Shown here piece by piece: positions 37,795 to 46,678 of a DNA stretch of 64,000 bases (the first letter of the stretch is position 1; each line of letters begins with the position of its first letter). The stretch comes from Pedobacter sp. V48 (GTDB lineage: Bacteria; Bacteroidota; Bacteroidia; Sphingobacteriales; Sphingobacteriaceae): the NCBI RefSeq assembly GCF_000523515.1, contig NZ_AWRU01000002.1:200022-264021 (forward strand), read 5' to 3'. Position numbers and translations under genes: made by a program. A model generated the notes under the pieces. That model made no database searches. It saw only the letters and a program-made list of their open reading frames with translations, and was not told the DNA's origin.

Positions 37795-38736
37795 ATGTTT
37801 AAGTCGAAACCTTCTTTGGTAATTCTGGCTGCCGGTATGGCGAGCCGTTATGGTGGTAACAAGCAAATCGAATCATTTGGCCCTTCGGGCGAAACAATTA
37901 TGGAGTATTCCATATACGATGCCATTAAGGCCGGGTATGGAAAGGTAATTTTTATTATCCGGGAAGAGTTTTCGGATTCCTTTAAGGCGGCAATTGAGCC
38001 CAAGTTAAAAGGTAAAATTGAGCTTGAATATGTTTATCAGCGTTTAGATAAATATAGTGGCGGGCGCACAATTCCCCAGTCACGTGTGAAGCCTTTTGGT
38101 ACCCAGCATGCCTTGTTGTGCTGTAAGGATGTTTTGGATGCTCCTTTCTCGGTGATCAATGCAGATGACTTTTATGGGTTTGATGCCTTTAAGCAATCGT
38201 TCGATTTTTTGAGTAATGGTATTGAAGATGGCAAGTATGCTTGTGTTGGATATGAGTTGAAAAATACGTTAAGTGATAACGGGTCGGTTACCAGGGGAGA
38301 GATTAATGTGAATGCCGAAGGTAATATTATTGGCATTACAGAGCGGAAAGAAATCTACAAAAAAGACGGAAAAGCATTTACTAAAATTGCAGAGGCTGAT
38401 CTAGAGCTTCCTTTGGATACCAAGGTGAGCATGAATTTCTTCTGTTTTACGCCGGCCTTTGTGAATTGGAGCGAATTGGAGTATTATAAATTCCTGGACG
38501 CAAACCTGGATGACCTGAAAGCAGAATTCCTGATTCCTGAGGTAACCGATGCGCTGATTAACTCGGGAAAAGCTGCGGTGAAAGTGATTCCTACCGAGGC
38601 CAGGTGGTTTGGTGTTACGTTTAAAGAAGATGCGCCCATTGTGAAGGCGCAACTTCAAAAACTTAGTGATCAGGGGGTTTACCCTGCAAATTTATGGGAG
38701 CAGGAAGTGCTTTCGGTAGTTGACCAGGAGGCTTAA
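37795..38736 (+). CDS. NTP-transferase-domain sugar nucleotidyltransferase
   Basis: 313 residues. The N-terminus VILAAGMASRYGGNKQIESFG (9-29, cut here for length) is a variant of the GxGxRxxPxTxxxxK signature of nucleotidyltransferases, with YGGNKQ in place of the usual; NADDFYGFDAF near 122-132 gives the Asp metal site. The family couples a sugar 1-phosphate to a nucleoside triphosphate. This subgroup, with SRYGG, is often left unnamed; the sugar is unknown. Its stop overlaps the convergent Wzi-like gene by four bases, where a short palindrome AGGCTTAAAAGCCT at 38729-38742 could act as a weak bidirectional stop. Confidence 0.8.
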   Translation: MFKSKPSLVILAAGMASRYGGNKQIESFGPSGETIMEYSIYDAIKAGYGKVIFIIREEFSDSFKAAIEPKLKGKIELEYVYQRLDKYSGGRTIPQSRVKPFGTQHALLCCKDVLDAPFSVINADDFYGFDAFKQSFDFLSNGIEDGKYACVGYELKNTLSDNGSVTRGEINVNAEGNIIGITERKEIYKKDGKAFTKIAEADLELPLDTKVSMNFFCFTPAFVNWSELEYYKFLDANLDDLKAEFLIPEVTDALINSGKAAVKVIPTEARWFGVTFKEDAPIVKAQLQKLSDQGVYPANLWEQEVLSVVDQEA

Positions 38737-40241
38737 AAGCCTTTAATCAACCGAATCGACGCTCCGAAGGAATTGTTTAAAAGTTTGCCCTGGTCCAGCG
38801 CTGTAGCAAAACCAATCCTGTAGTTATTTTTCAACGCCTTTAATCCTTCAAGGTAGACTGAAAATTGCTGAACCGGGATAAATATGTTGTTGGTACTGGG
38901 GCTGCTGTTGTTTCCTGTTGTATTTCCGTAAATACTTGTTCCGAAGGTTCCGTAGTTCCAGGAATGAGTGATTTTAGTTGCAAACGTCCAGGTGTTGATT
39001 TCGCCTTCAAAGCCCAGGTGTATCGCTACGACCCTGTTGTTGATAAAATAATCTGCCTTTTTTGATGCCTGACCTTCTTTTGCGTCGCTTGCGGGTGTGA
39101 TTAAAGGGTTCCCGATTCCCGGCCCGAAGTAAGACCAGCCATTTCTGTAAAAGGCGTTATTGTAGTAATCCTCGTCGCCGGACTTGGTTTTTTTGGACCA
39201 TGGATAGCCTGCCTGATCTTTGGAGTAAAAGAATTCCAGTAGCACTTTTTTCCATTTGAACCCGCTGCTTTTGGTGGTTTGGGCTGTGTTCTCGATGCTG
39301 ACTCCATTTAGGCCGTCGGCAATGTTGGCGAGTTTTGCCAGTGCGCCAACGTCGTAGAAGTTCTGGCGATAGATCATGATCTTGAATTTCTCGAAACTGT
39401 ATTCGGCACCCAGGTCCAGTGATCCGATCTGATTGCCGATCTTGGAGCGCCCAACGCCTTTACCCTTATAGGTTTTTCCGAGGAAGACATAATAAAGCGT
39501 TTCGAATTTGGACAGGTCGAAATCCGGGCCGTAAAGGTCTTTTTCGTTGCCCCAGAAAGTCTGATGGTTGAAACCTCCGTAGAGTTTTAATTTCCAGTCG
39601 GGCTTACCAAGTCGAATGTAAAGGGATTTTTGATGTAAATAGCTGCTTTCTGTGGAGCCTTTTATTTTTCCGAGCAAGCCGTGTGCGAAATTTCCCTTTA
39701 TGGAAAAAAGGCCCTGGAATACCGGGATCGTATAGTAGTTAGGGATGGAGATTTCTAATTTAGGTATTCCCAGTGCGTTTCCCGACATGGTAAAATTACC
39801 TGAGCTTAATGAAGTGTCGCCGTTTAGTCCCATGACATCCTTACTTCTGCCTGCTTTTAGCTGGAATACGCCAACTCTTAATTTTGCGTAGGCTTCAATT
39901 AGGGTGAGGTTGGATTTGTTGCCTGCATTTCCTCTTCCTTCAAAGCCCATGCCCCAGTCGACCAGTTTCTTTCTGTTGTTATTGCTGTCAGTTTGCAGGT
40001 ACTGGCTATAGGGTTTGTATGCTCTGAGGATAAGACTGCCGGATACGCCATCGAGCGGTACGGATCCATATTGATTTGAGCGCATCCAGAAAGGCACCAC
40101 ATCTCCGGTGGTTCCGGTGGCTTGCAGTTCGGCTTCTGTCTGGATTTTATCGAAAATTTGGGCGTTTGTTTTGATGACAAACGCAATGGTTATAAATAGA
40201 AAAAGTACTAAAGATCTGATAATAGGGTAGATAAAATTCAT
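38733..40241 (-). CDS. Wzi-like capsule assembly outer-membrane protein
   Basis: 502 residues with a signal peptide (about 1-27, ending KTNAQ). The mature start AELQATGTTGDVVPFWMRSNQYGSVPLDG (36-64) and the alternating strands of a beta-barrel with aromatic ends are the pattern of the Capsule assembly protein Wzi family (PF14052). In E. coli, Wzi attaches or organises capsule at the cell surface. It is transcribed opposite to its neighbours and ends inside the stop of the nucleotidyltransferase gene. Its presence argues that the region B polymer is retained as capsule at least in part. Confidence 0.85.
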   Translation of the reverse strand: MNFIYPIIRSLVLFLFITIAFVIKTNAQIFDKIQTEAELQATGTTGDVVPFWMRSNQYGSVPLDGVSGSLILRAYKPYSQYLQTDSNNNRKKLVDWGMGFEGRGNAGNKSNLTLIEAYAKLRVGVFQLKAGRSKDVMGLNGDTSLSSGNFTMSGNALGIPKLEISIPNYYTIPVFQGLFSIKGNFAHGLLGKIKGSTESSYLHQKSLYIRLGKPDWKLKLYGGFNHQTFWGNEKDLYGPDFDLSKFETLYYVFLGKTYKGKGVGRSKIGNQIGSLDLGAEYSFEKFKIMIYRQNFYDVGALAKLANIADGLNGVSIENTAQTTKSSGFKWKKVLLEFFYSKDQAGYPWSKKTKSGDEDYYNNAFYRNGWSYFGPGIGNPLITPASDAKEGQASKKADYFINNRVVAIHLGFEGEINTWTFATKITHSWNYGTFGTSIYGNTTGNNSSPSTNNIFIPVQQFSVYLEGLKALKNNYRIGFATALDQGKLLNNSFGASIRLIKGF

Positions 40242-40595
40242 AGGGTTGATGTGATTTGTGTTTGATATACAGGATAAAACGAATTATTTTTTGATTTTCT
40301 TACATTTTTAATGTTATTTTTTGGTTAAATGTTGCTTTTAACAATTTATTTACATTTAGTTATCGATTATTTAATGTTAAAAGTATAGTTTTATTATTTT
40401 TTGGTTTGAATTTTGTTGTTTTATTAAGGTAAAATTCCTTTTTTACTGAAAATTATATCAAATATATTCTTTTTTCTGCTTAAAAATTTTAAATTTGTGT
40501 ATGTTTTACACTAAGCCCTCTCCGTAATATGAATTAAACGACGAAATACCAGAAAATACCATTAATAACAGACATATAAATAAAAATCACTCCCT
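40242..40595 (+). other. AT-rich intergenic region upstream of the WcaJ-like gene
   Basis: No intact gene. It lies between the divergent Wzi-like and WcaJ-like genes. TAAATTTG at 40490-40497 matches the -7 consensus TAnnTTTG for plus-strand transcription, about 230 bases before the WcaJ-like start, but a matching TTG at -33 is not evident. The dehydratase remnant described separately begins at 40596. Confidence 0.3.
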
Positions 40596-40730
40596 ATGAT
40601 AATAAAAAAAGTCTTAACAGCAGGAGGTGTCCGAGTGATCGGTGCCTGTATAGTCCATCGGCTTGTTAATAACCCTATGCACTATGAAATTATAATTGCG
40701 GATAATACTAATCCATTCTTCCTATGTTAA
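40596..40730 (+). pseudogene. Remnant of a dTDP-glucose 4,6-dehydratase-like N-terminus (44 codons)
   Basis: An ATG at 40596 opens a 44-codon frame ending at TAA 40728-40730, overlapping the start of the WcaJ-like gene by 7 bases. The product begins IIKKVLTAGGVRVIGACIVH and continues RLVNNPMHYEIIIADNTN. This lines up with the N-terminus of RfbB-type dehydratases and related SDR epimerases, whose consensus is KKILITGGAGFIGSHVVR then RFVNNYPxYxIxNLD. The glycine loop is damaged (GGVRVIG instead of GGAGFIG, with one extra residue before it). Everything after the first beta-alpha-beta unit is missing. The simplest reading is a decayed gene end left by cluster rearrangement. A translated leader peptide for the next gene is the alternative. 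Confidence 0.55.
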
Positions 40731-42115
40731 CACGTTACATCTACCTCCTCAGGTATGTTTTGCTGGTTACAGACGTAATCATGCTGAACATCATTTATTT
40801 TAGCGCATATTATCTCTCTCTTAGTTTTGGAAAGTCAATTCCAGATGAACTTCACCAGCATTATCTTGTGGTTTGCAATTTAATCTGGCTATTTAATACC
40901 GCCGTATTTGGTTTGTATACACTATACGGCGCCAGAAAACTCACCAGGATCTATCGTGGAACCTGGAGAAGTGTGGCTTTACACATTGTCCTGTTTACGG
41001 GATACCTGATGTTGTCCAAGGATCATGACTTTTCGAAAACCTTCCTGCTAACCTTTTATGTAATGCTTTGCTTTTCTTTCTTATTGAACCGGTTTTTGGG
41101 GACTGCTATACAGTACTACTTCTTAAGCAAGTTTAACGGAGCGAAAAAAGTTGCCGTAATGGGCTCAAACAGAACTGCTGTCCGCATTTCAAATTACTTC
41201 CAAAAACAAAGAAACGTACAGTTTTGTGGCTTTGTTGGTGGTGATGAGCACATGTTTTCGGTGAGCGGGAATGAACTTTCTGAAGCGACTTGCACCAAGC
41301 TTGCAGAGGCTGCAGGTAATGGTGTAGTGGACCTTTACGTTGCCGTAGCGCCTGAAAGAATGACTGATGTGAAGCCGCTTATGCTAGAGGCCGAAAAGCA
41401 TTGCATCCGGCTTAAATTTATCCCTGATTTCGGAGGATCTTTAGGAACTCCTTATACCGTAAGTTATCTTGGGGGCGAGTTTCCTATTATAACGCTGCGT
41501 AAAGAACCACTTGAAGAAATGAGCAGCAGGTTTAAGAAAAGGGTATTTGACGTGGTATTCAGTTCTTTGGTGATCATTTTTATTTTGAGCTGGCTTTATC
41601 CTTTAATTGCTATACTGATAAAGATGCAAAGCAAAGGGCCTGTTATGTTTAAGCAGTTGAGAAGCGGCAGAAATGATGAGCCTTTCTGGTGCTATAAGTT
41701 CAGAAGTATGAAGGTGAATGATGCCAGTGATAAGAAGCAGGCCACAAAGGATGATGACCGGATTACGCCTATTGGTAAATTTCTGAGAAGATCCAGTCTG
41801 GATGAAATGCCGCAGTTCTTTAATGTATTTATGGGTAGTATGAGTGTAGTTGGCCCAAGGCCTCATATGCTGAAACATACCGAAGAATATAAAGCGATAA
41901 TTAACCAATATATGGTGAGGCAGTTTTTGAAGCCCGGAATAACCGGCTGGGCGCAGGTTAATGGATTTAGAGGGGAGACAAAAGCGACAGAGGATATGGA
42001 GAACCGTGTGAAATGCGATATCCACTACCTGGAAAACTGGGATTCTATGTTTGACGTGAAAATTATTTTTATGACCGTATTAAATGTGATGCACGGTGAG
42101 GATAATGCTTTCTAA
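40724..42115 (+). CDS. WcaJ-like undecaprenyl-phosphate hexose-1-phosphate transferase
   Basis: 463 residues: four to five N-terminal membrane helices (about 8-125), a soluble middle domain (KVAVMGSNRTAVRISNYF near 144-161), a further helix near 275-300 and the C-terminal catalytic domain. The latter has WCYKFRSMKVND near 323-334, RSSLDEMPQFFNVFMGSMSVVG near 361-382 with the Asp-Glu dyad, and [15 protein letters not shown] near 405-419. The family (exopolysaccharide biosynthesis polyprenyl glycosylphosphotransferase) moves glucose-1-P or galactose-1-P from UDP-sugar to undecaprenyl phosphate to start repeat-unit synthesis. It differs in architecture from the PglC-like enzyme at 10610, so the two clusters begin on different sugars. 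Confidence 0.93.
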   Translation: MLTRYIYLLRYVLLVTDVIMLNIIYFSAYYLSLSFGKSIPDELHQHYLVVCNLIWLFNTAVFGLYTLYGARKLTRIYRGTWRSVALHIVLFTGYLMLSKDHDFSKTFLLTFYVMLCFSFLLNRFLGTAIQYYFLSKFNGAKKVAVMGSNRTAVRISNYFQKQRNVQFCGFVGGDEHMFSVSGNELSEATCTKLAEAAGNGVVDLYVAVAPERMTDVKPLMLEAEKHCIRLKFIPDFGGSLGTPYTVSYLGGEFPIITLRKEPLEEMSSRFKKRVFDVVFSSLVIIFILSWLYPLIAILIKMQSKGPVMFKQLRSGRNDEPFWCYKFRSMKVNDASDKKQATKDDDRITPIGKFLRRSSLDEMPQFFNVFMGSMSVVGPRPHMLKHTEEYKAIINQYMVRQFLKPGITGWAQVNGFRGETKATEDMENRVKCDIHYLENWDSMFDVKIIFMTVLNVMHGEDNAF

Positions 42116-42134
42116 TTTTTAACCTATAAAATTA

Positions 42135-43211
42135 ATGAAAAACACCTACGTTTTAATTTTGGCAGGAGGCATCGGAAGCCGTTTCTGGCCAAAAAGCAGG
42201 AATAACTTTCCTAAGCAGTTTATTGATATTTTAGGTACGGGGAAATCATTGTTGCAACTCACTTTTGAGCGATTTTCTGAGCTTTGTCCGCCCGAGAATA
42301 TTTATATCTTAAGTAATGATCAGTATGCAGGTTTGATTGCCAAACAATTGCCAGAGCTGCCAGCCTCAAATATTATTGCAGAACCTACCAGAAACAATAC
42401 TGCACCCTGCATTGCCTATGCATCATTTAAAATAGCCGACCTGAATCCGGATGCAAATATTATAGTTGCGCCATCAGATCAGCTGATATTGAAAGAAGAT
42501 ATATTCCTGGAGAAGATTCGGATAGCGCTTGATGGAGCAGATAAAGAAGACAGGTTATTTACTTTAGGCATTTCTCCAAGCAGACCGGATACAGGTTATG
42601 GATATATAAAATATAACCCGACCACCTCAGGTGAGATACATCAGGTGATTCAGTTTCTGGAAAAACCAAACCTTGAAAAGGCTAAAGAATTTGTTGCCAG
42701 TGGTGATTACCTGTGGAATGCCGGTATTTTTGTATGGAACGTAAAATCGATATTAAAGGCATTGGAGCTACATGCACCCCAGATCTATGATCTTTTCAAT
42801 AAGGGAAGGGTTTTTTACAATACCGATGGTGAAAGAGATTTTATAAAGGAGTATTACCCATTGTCGCCTAATATTTCCATTGATTATGCCATAATGGAAA
42901 AGGCCGACAACGTTTATACCGTGCCGGGCGATTTTGGATGGTCGGACCTTGGCACCTGGGCTTCACTTTATGAGGTGCTGGACAAAGACCAGTACAATAA
43001 TGTTTTCTCTGGTCACCGGGTAAACCTGGCCGACACAGAGAATTGCATGGTTCAGATTCCCAAGGATAAAGTAGCAGTGATTAAAGGACTGAACGATTAT
43101 ATTATCGTTGATGATGGCAAGATTTTGTTGATTTATCCAAAAGCCCTTGAACAGGAGATAAAGGCGGTATCCAACGATGTAATTGAAGTGTGTGGAAACG
43201 ATTTTTCTTAA
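42135..43211 (+). CDS. manC: Mannose-1-phosphate guanylyltransferase
   Basis: 358 residues. LILAGGIGSRFWPKSRNNFPKQ near 7-28 (given only as the pattern GGxGSRxWPxSRxxxPKQ), EPTRNNTAPCIAY near 83-95, a QFLEKPNLEKAKEF block near 173-186 and YLWNAGIFVWNV near 193-204 are diagnostic. It makes GDP-mannose from GTP and mannose-1-phosphate. The length shows only the guanylyltransferase part; the C-terminal isomerase domain of bifunctional enzymes is absent. Its product feeds gmd and fcl for GDP-L-fucose. It starts 19 bases after the WcaJ-like gene and is followed by a terminator. Confidence 0.95.
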   Translation: MKNTYVLILAGGIGSRFWPKSRNNFPKQFIDILGTGKSLLQLTFERFSELCPPENIYILSNDQYAGLIAKQLPELPASNIIAEPTRNNTAPCIAYASFKIADLNPDANIIVAPSDQLILKEDIFLEKIRIALDGADKEDRLFTLGISPSRPDTGYGYIKYNPTTSGEIHQVIQFLEKPNLEKAKEFVASGDYLWNAGIFVWNVKSILKALELHAPQIYDLFNKGRVFYNTDGERDFIKEYYPLSPNISIDYAIMEKADNVYTVPGDFGWSDLGTWASLYEVLDKDQYNNVFSGHRVNLADTENCMVQIPKDKVAVIKGLNDYIIVDDGKILLIYPKALEQEIKAVSNDVIEVCGNDFS

Positions 43212-43247
43212 GGATTTCTAATAAGGTAAGATGAAGTATGTTTTAAG

Positions 43248-43273
43248 AACCGGCTATCCCAGCCGGTTTTTTT
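43248..43273 (+). terminator. Intrinsic terminator after manC
   Basis: AACCGGCT (43248-43255) pairs with AGCCGGTT (43261-43268) around a 5-base loop, followed by a run of T. It closes the WcaJ-manC unit 36 bases beyond the manC stop. Confidence 0.9.
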
Positions 43274-43304
43274 GTTTCTGTCCTATTATTTCTATATTAC
43301 AAGT

Positions 43305-43324
43305 AAGTAATACCTATATTACTT
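43305..43324. promoter_or_regulatory. Perfect 8-bp inverted repeat in the SusC leader
   Basis: AAGTAATA and TATTACTT flank a CCTA spacer about 105 bases before the SusC start. It could be a protein-binding site for a regulator of the SusC/SusD operon, or a weak hairpin. No standard -7 element was found near it, so the role is open. Confidence 0.3.
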
Positions 43325-43428
43325 TATAACTAACCAGATTGTTCACCTGCTAATACTACCGCCTATGTAGCATCCCCCGAGTATTAAACTAAAAAACTAT
43401 TAACTAATCATTCCTAACCAAATATTTT

Positions 43429-46400
43429 ATGTTTAAAACAGTATCTTGTCTCAAAAGGAAGGCTTTCCTTTTGCTGACTGGCCTGCTATTGTCTATAGCC
43501 GCCAGTGCTCAAACCAAAATCACCGGTAAAGTAACCGGAAGCGATGATAATCTACCCATCATTGGAGCATCTATAAAAATCAAAAACACAAATGTGGGAA
43601 CAACGACAGATCCGTCGGGCGCTTTTGCCATCATGGCAAAACCAACTGATGTGCTGATTGTATCTTTTGTTGGCTACCAGGCCAAAGAAGTGCCGCTAGG
43701 TACACAAACCACACTTAACATAGTTCTTTCGCAGGACAATACCAGTTTGAGCGAAGTCGTTGTAACCGGTTATACCGCCCAGCGTAAAAAGGACTTAACG
43801 GGTGCCGTATCTGTTGTGGATGTGGCCCAGTTAAAGTCCCAGCCTGCAGCGAGTGCTGTTGAGGCATTACAGGGAAAGGCACCAGGCGTGCAGATCGTAA
43901 ATGACGGGGCGCCGGGTGCAACGCCTCAGATCCGTGTGCGCGGGGTAACTACCATCAATAACAATGATCCTTTATATGTAATTGATGGGGTGCCTTACGA
44001 AGGAAAACTGAGCTGGTTAAATCAAAACGACATTGAGAGCATGCAGGTGCTGAAGGATGCCTCATCGGCATCAATCTATGGTGCCAGGGCAAATAATGGT
44101 GTGGTGATCATTACCACCAAGAAAGGACTTTTGGGTGCACCTAAAATCACGTTTGATACGTATTACGGAACCCAAACGCCAAGAAAAGGATCATTCCCGA
44201 AAATGATGGATCCGATGCAGTATGCAGAATATTTATTTAGTGCCTACCGTAATGCAGGAGAGACCCCCGCAACCGGGGATAATTATGGCAGCGGGGCTAC
44301 GCCTACCTTGCCGGAATACCTGGTTGCCGGCGGTGCATCAGGACAGACGGTGACCCCGGCAGATGCCGATCCTTCTAAATATAATTACAGCAGGGACCCG
44401 GCTACGTTTTATCAGATTACAAAAGCAAACCAGCAGGGAACAAACTGGTTTGATGAAATTACGAAGAATGCACCAGTACAAAATTACCAGCTGGCTGCTT
44501 CGGGTGGTGGCGAAAACTCTACCTATAGTTTCTCTGCAGGCCATCTGAACCAAAAAGGAACCATTCAATACACCGGGTTTAAGCGCTATAACGTAAGGAC
44601 CAATACCACTTTTAGTGCTTTAAACAAGAAGTTTCGCTTTGGTGAAAATGCACAATACAGTTACTCTGAGGGCTTTGGTGTGGGTGTAAACCCGAATGTT
44701 TCCGGAGAATACCAGGATGAAGGAAGCCCGGTTGGCTGGGCGTATCGGATCCCGAGCATCATTCCGGTTTATGACATCAGAGGGAACTTTGCGGGTAGCC
44801 GGGGTAGTCAGCTTGGTAACGCTGAAAACCCATTGGCAACCTTGTTTAGGGCTAAGGACAATAAAAACAAAAGCAATCTCTTTTTCGGGAATGTATTTGG
44901 CGAATTGGACCTTATAGCGGGATTGGTAGCTAAAACCAGTTTCGGGATCCGTTATGAAAACTATAATGGCATGACGATGCGTTATCCCAACCTGGAGTTT
45001 TCTGAAGGAAACAACTCAAACAACTTAAATGAAAGCCAGGGTTACAATACAGAATGGACCTGGACCAATACCTTGACCTATTCTAAAGTTTTTGCCGAGA
45101 AACACCGGTTAAACATTTTAGCAGGTACTGAAGCAATACGCTCGCGCAGCCGATTGCTGGAGGGTGGCCGTAATGATTTCTTTGTGCTCGGTAATCCGGA
45201 TTACTATTATCTTGGTGCCGGTTCATCGAACATCAGCAATAACAGCAGCGGAGGCGTAGGCTCCTTGTTCTCTGTATTTGGACGTGTTGATTATTCATTT
45301 GACGACCGATACCTAGTCAGTGCTACGATTCGTCGTGATGGTTCTTCTAACTTCGGGCCGGAAAACAAATATGGAAACTTCCCGGCGGCCAGTGTTGCCT
45401 GGAGATTGTCGGAAGAGCATTTCATTAAAGACAATATAAAGTGGGTAACCGACTTAAAGCTACGTGCGGGGTATGGGGAGACCGGTAATCAGCGGATTCC
45501 TGGATTTCAGTACCTGAACAGGTTTCAGTCTTCACTGATCAATTCATCTTATGGTCTGGGCGGCGGAAACAATGTAATTCCGGGCGTTTGGCAGAACAAC
45601 TACCAAAACCCGGCCATCAAATGGGAGTCGCTAAGCTCCGTAAACCTAGGGCTGGACTTTACCTTGTTTGACGCGGTGCTTGATGGTTCGGTAGACTGGT
45701 ACAACAAGAAAACCAGTGATATGCTTTACCCGGTTCCATTGCCTGCCACGGCAGTAGGTATGGGTACTTCGCCTTATGTTAACGTTGGTGACATGAGCAA
45801 CAAAGGGTTTGAAATAGCATTAGGCTATCATTACGGTAAAAAAGACAACAAGCCTTTTACGTTTGATCTGGGGGTTAACTTTTCGCGAAATGTAAACGAA
45901 GTGGTTAAACTTGCTCCGGGCGTGACCGAGCAGCCATACGGTGCATTTAGAACTTTACAGACCAGTATCCTTAAAGTAGGTGCGCCGTTTGGTTCATTCT
46001 ATGGCTATGATGTAGTTGGCATTTATCAGGATCAGAACCAGGTAACTGCAGGGCCTTCTTATACGGGTGCCCGTATTGGAGGCTTTAAGTTCAGAGATGT
46101 AAACGGCGACAATAAGATTGATCCATCAGACAGGACGATTATCGGTAATCCGAATCCAGATTTTCTGTATTCATTTAGTGTGAATGCGTCTTACAAAAAC
46201 TTTGATGTGGCCATGTTCTTTAATGGTGTGCAGGGTAATGAGTTGTATGAGGCCACCCGCTATTTTACAGACTTTTCTACATTTAACGGGGCCAGAAGTA
46301 CCAGGCTGCTGGATGCCTGGAGCCCAACTAACACAGGAAGTTTAACGCCTTCTCCAAACATCCGTGCTTCTGATTTTGAATATGCTTCTTCGAGCTATTA

Positions 46401-46662
46401 TGTTCAGGATGGAAGTTTCTTCAGGATGAAAAATTTGCAGATCGGTTATTCTTTGCCAACAGATAAGATTTTTGGGGCTAAGCTGGGCATAAGCAAAATC
46501 AGGATTTATGCCAGTGCCACTAACCTTTTCACGATCACCGATTATACGGGTCTGGATCCGGAGGTTAGTCAGGAAACAGAAACCTTTTCTGCACCTGGTG
46601 TAGATCGTGGTATTTATCCGAGCCCACGTCAGTTTCTGTTGGGTTTAAATGTTGGTTTTTAA
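43429..46662 (+). CDS. SusC-like TonB-dependent outer-membrane transporter (RagA/SusC family)
   Basis: 1077 residues. A signal peptide (about 1-27, ending SAQ) is followed by a CarboxypepD_reg-like domain (ITGKVTGSDDNLPIIGASIK near 31-50; SFVGYQ near 84), the TonB box/plug region (SEVVVTGYTAQRKKDLTGAV near 108-127; DPLYVIDGVPYEG near 181-193; IYGARANNGVVIITTKKG near 215-232) and a long beta-barrel ending in a terminal aromatic residue (NVGF). No N-terminal STN domain is present, so control through a FecR-type anti-sigma factor is not expected. It imports a glycan together with the SusD partner directly downstream. Its substrate is not evident; no glycoside hydrolase is adjacent. Confidence 0.96.
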   Translation: MFKTVSCLKRKAFLLLTGLLLSIAASAQTKITGKVTGSDDNLPIIGASIKIKNTNVGTTTDPSGAFAIMAKPTDVLIVSFVGYQAKEVPLGTQTTLNIVLSQDNTSLSEVVVTGYTAQRKKDLTGAVSVVDVAQLKSQPAASAVEALQGKAPGVQIVNDGAPGATPQIRVRGVTTINNNDPLYVIDGVPYEGKLSWLNQNDIESMQVLKDASSASIYGARANNGVVIITTKKGLLGAPKITFDTYYGTQTPRKGSFPKMMDPMQYAEYLFSAYRNAGETPATGDNYGSGATPTLPEYLVAGGASGQTVTPADADPSKYNYSRDPATFYQITKANQQGTNWFDEITKNAPVQNYQLAASGGGENSTYSFSAGHLNQKGTIQYTGFKRYNVRTNTTFSALNKKFRFGENAQYSYSEGFGVGVNPNVSGEYQDEGSPVGWAYRIPSIIPVYDIRGNFAGSRGSQLGNAENPLATLFRAKDNKNKSNLFFGNVFGELDLIAGLVAKTSFGIRYENYNGMTMRYPNLEFSEGNNSNNLNESQGYNTEWTWTNTLTYSKVFAEKHRLNILAGTEAIRSRSRLLEGGRNDFFVLGNPDYYYLGAGSSNISNNSSGGVGSLFSVFGRVDYSFDDRYLVSATIRRDGSSNFGPENKYGNFPAASVAWRLSEEHFIKDNIKWVTDLKLRAGYGETGNQRIPGFQYLNRFQSSLINSSYGLGGGNNVIPGVWQNNYQNPAIKWESLSSVNLGLDFTLFDAVLDGSVDWYNKKTSDMLYPVPLPATAVGMGTSPYVNVGDMSNKGFEIALGYHYGKKDNKPFTFDLGVNFSRNVNEVVKLAPGVTEQPYGAFRTLQTSILKVGAPFGSFYGYDVVGIYQDQNQVTAGPSYTGARIGGFKFRDVNGDNKIDPSDRTIIGNPNPDFLYSFSVNASYKNFDVAMFFNGVQGNELYEATRYFTDFSTFNGARSTRLLDAWSPTNTGSLTPSPNIRASDFEYASSSYYVQDGSFFRMKNLQIGYSLPTDKIFGAKLGISKIRIYASATNLFTITDYTGLDPEVSQETETFSAPGVDRGIYPSPRQFLLGLNVGF

Positions 46663-46678
46663 TTTAAAAAAAGAAGTC

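Noticed and set aside
46649-46678. Earlier in-frame ATG for the SusD gene
   Set aside because: It overlaps the SusC coding end and puts ten residues ahead of a perfect lipoprotein signal peptide.
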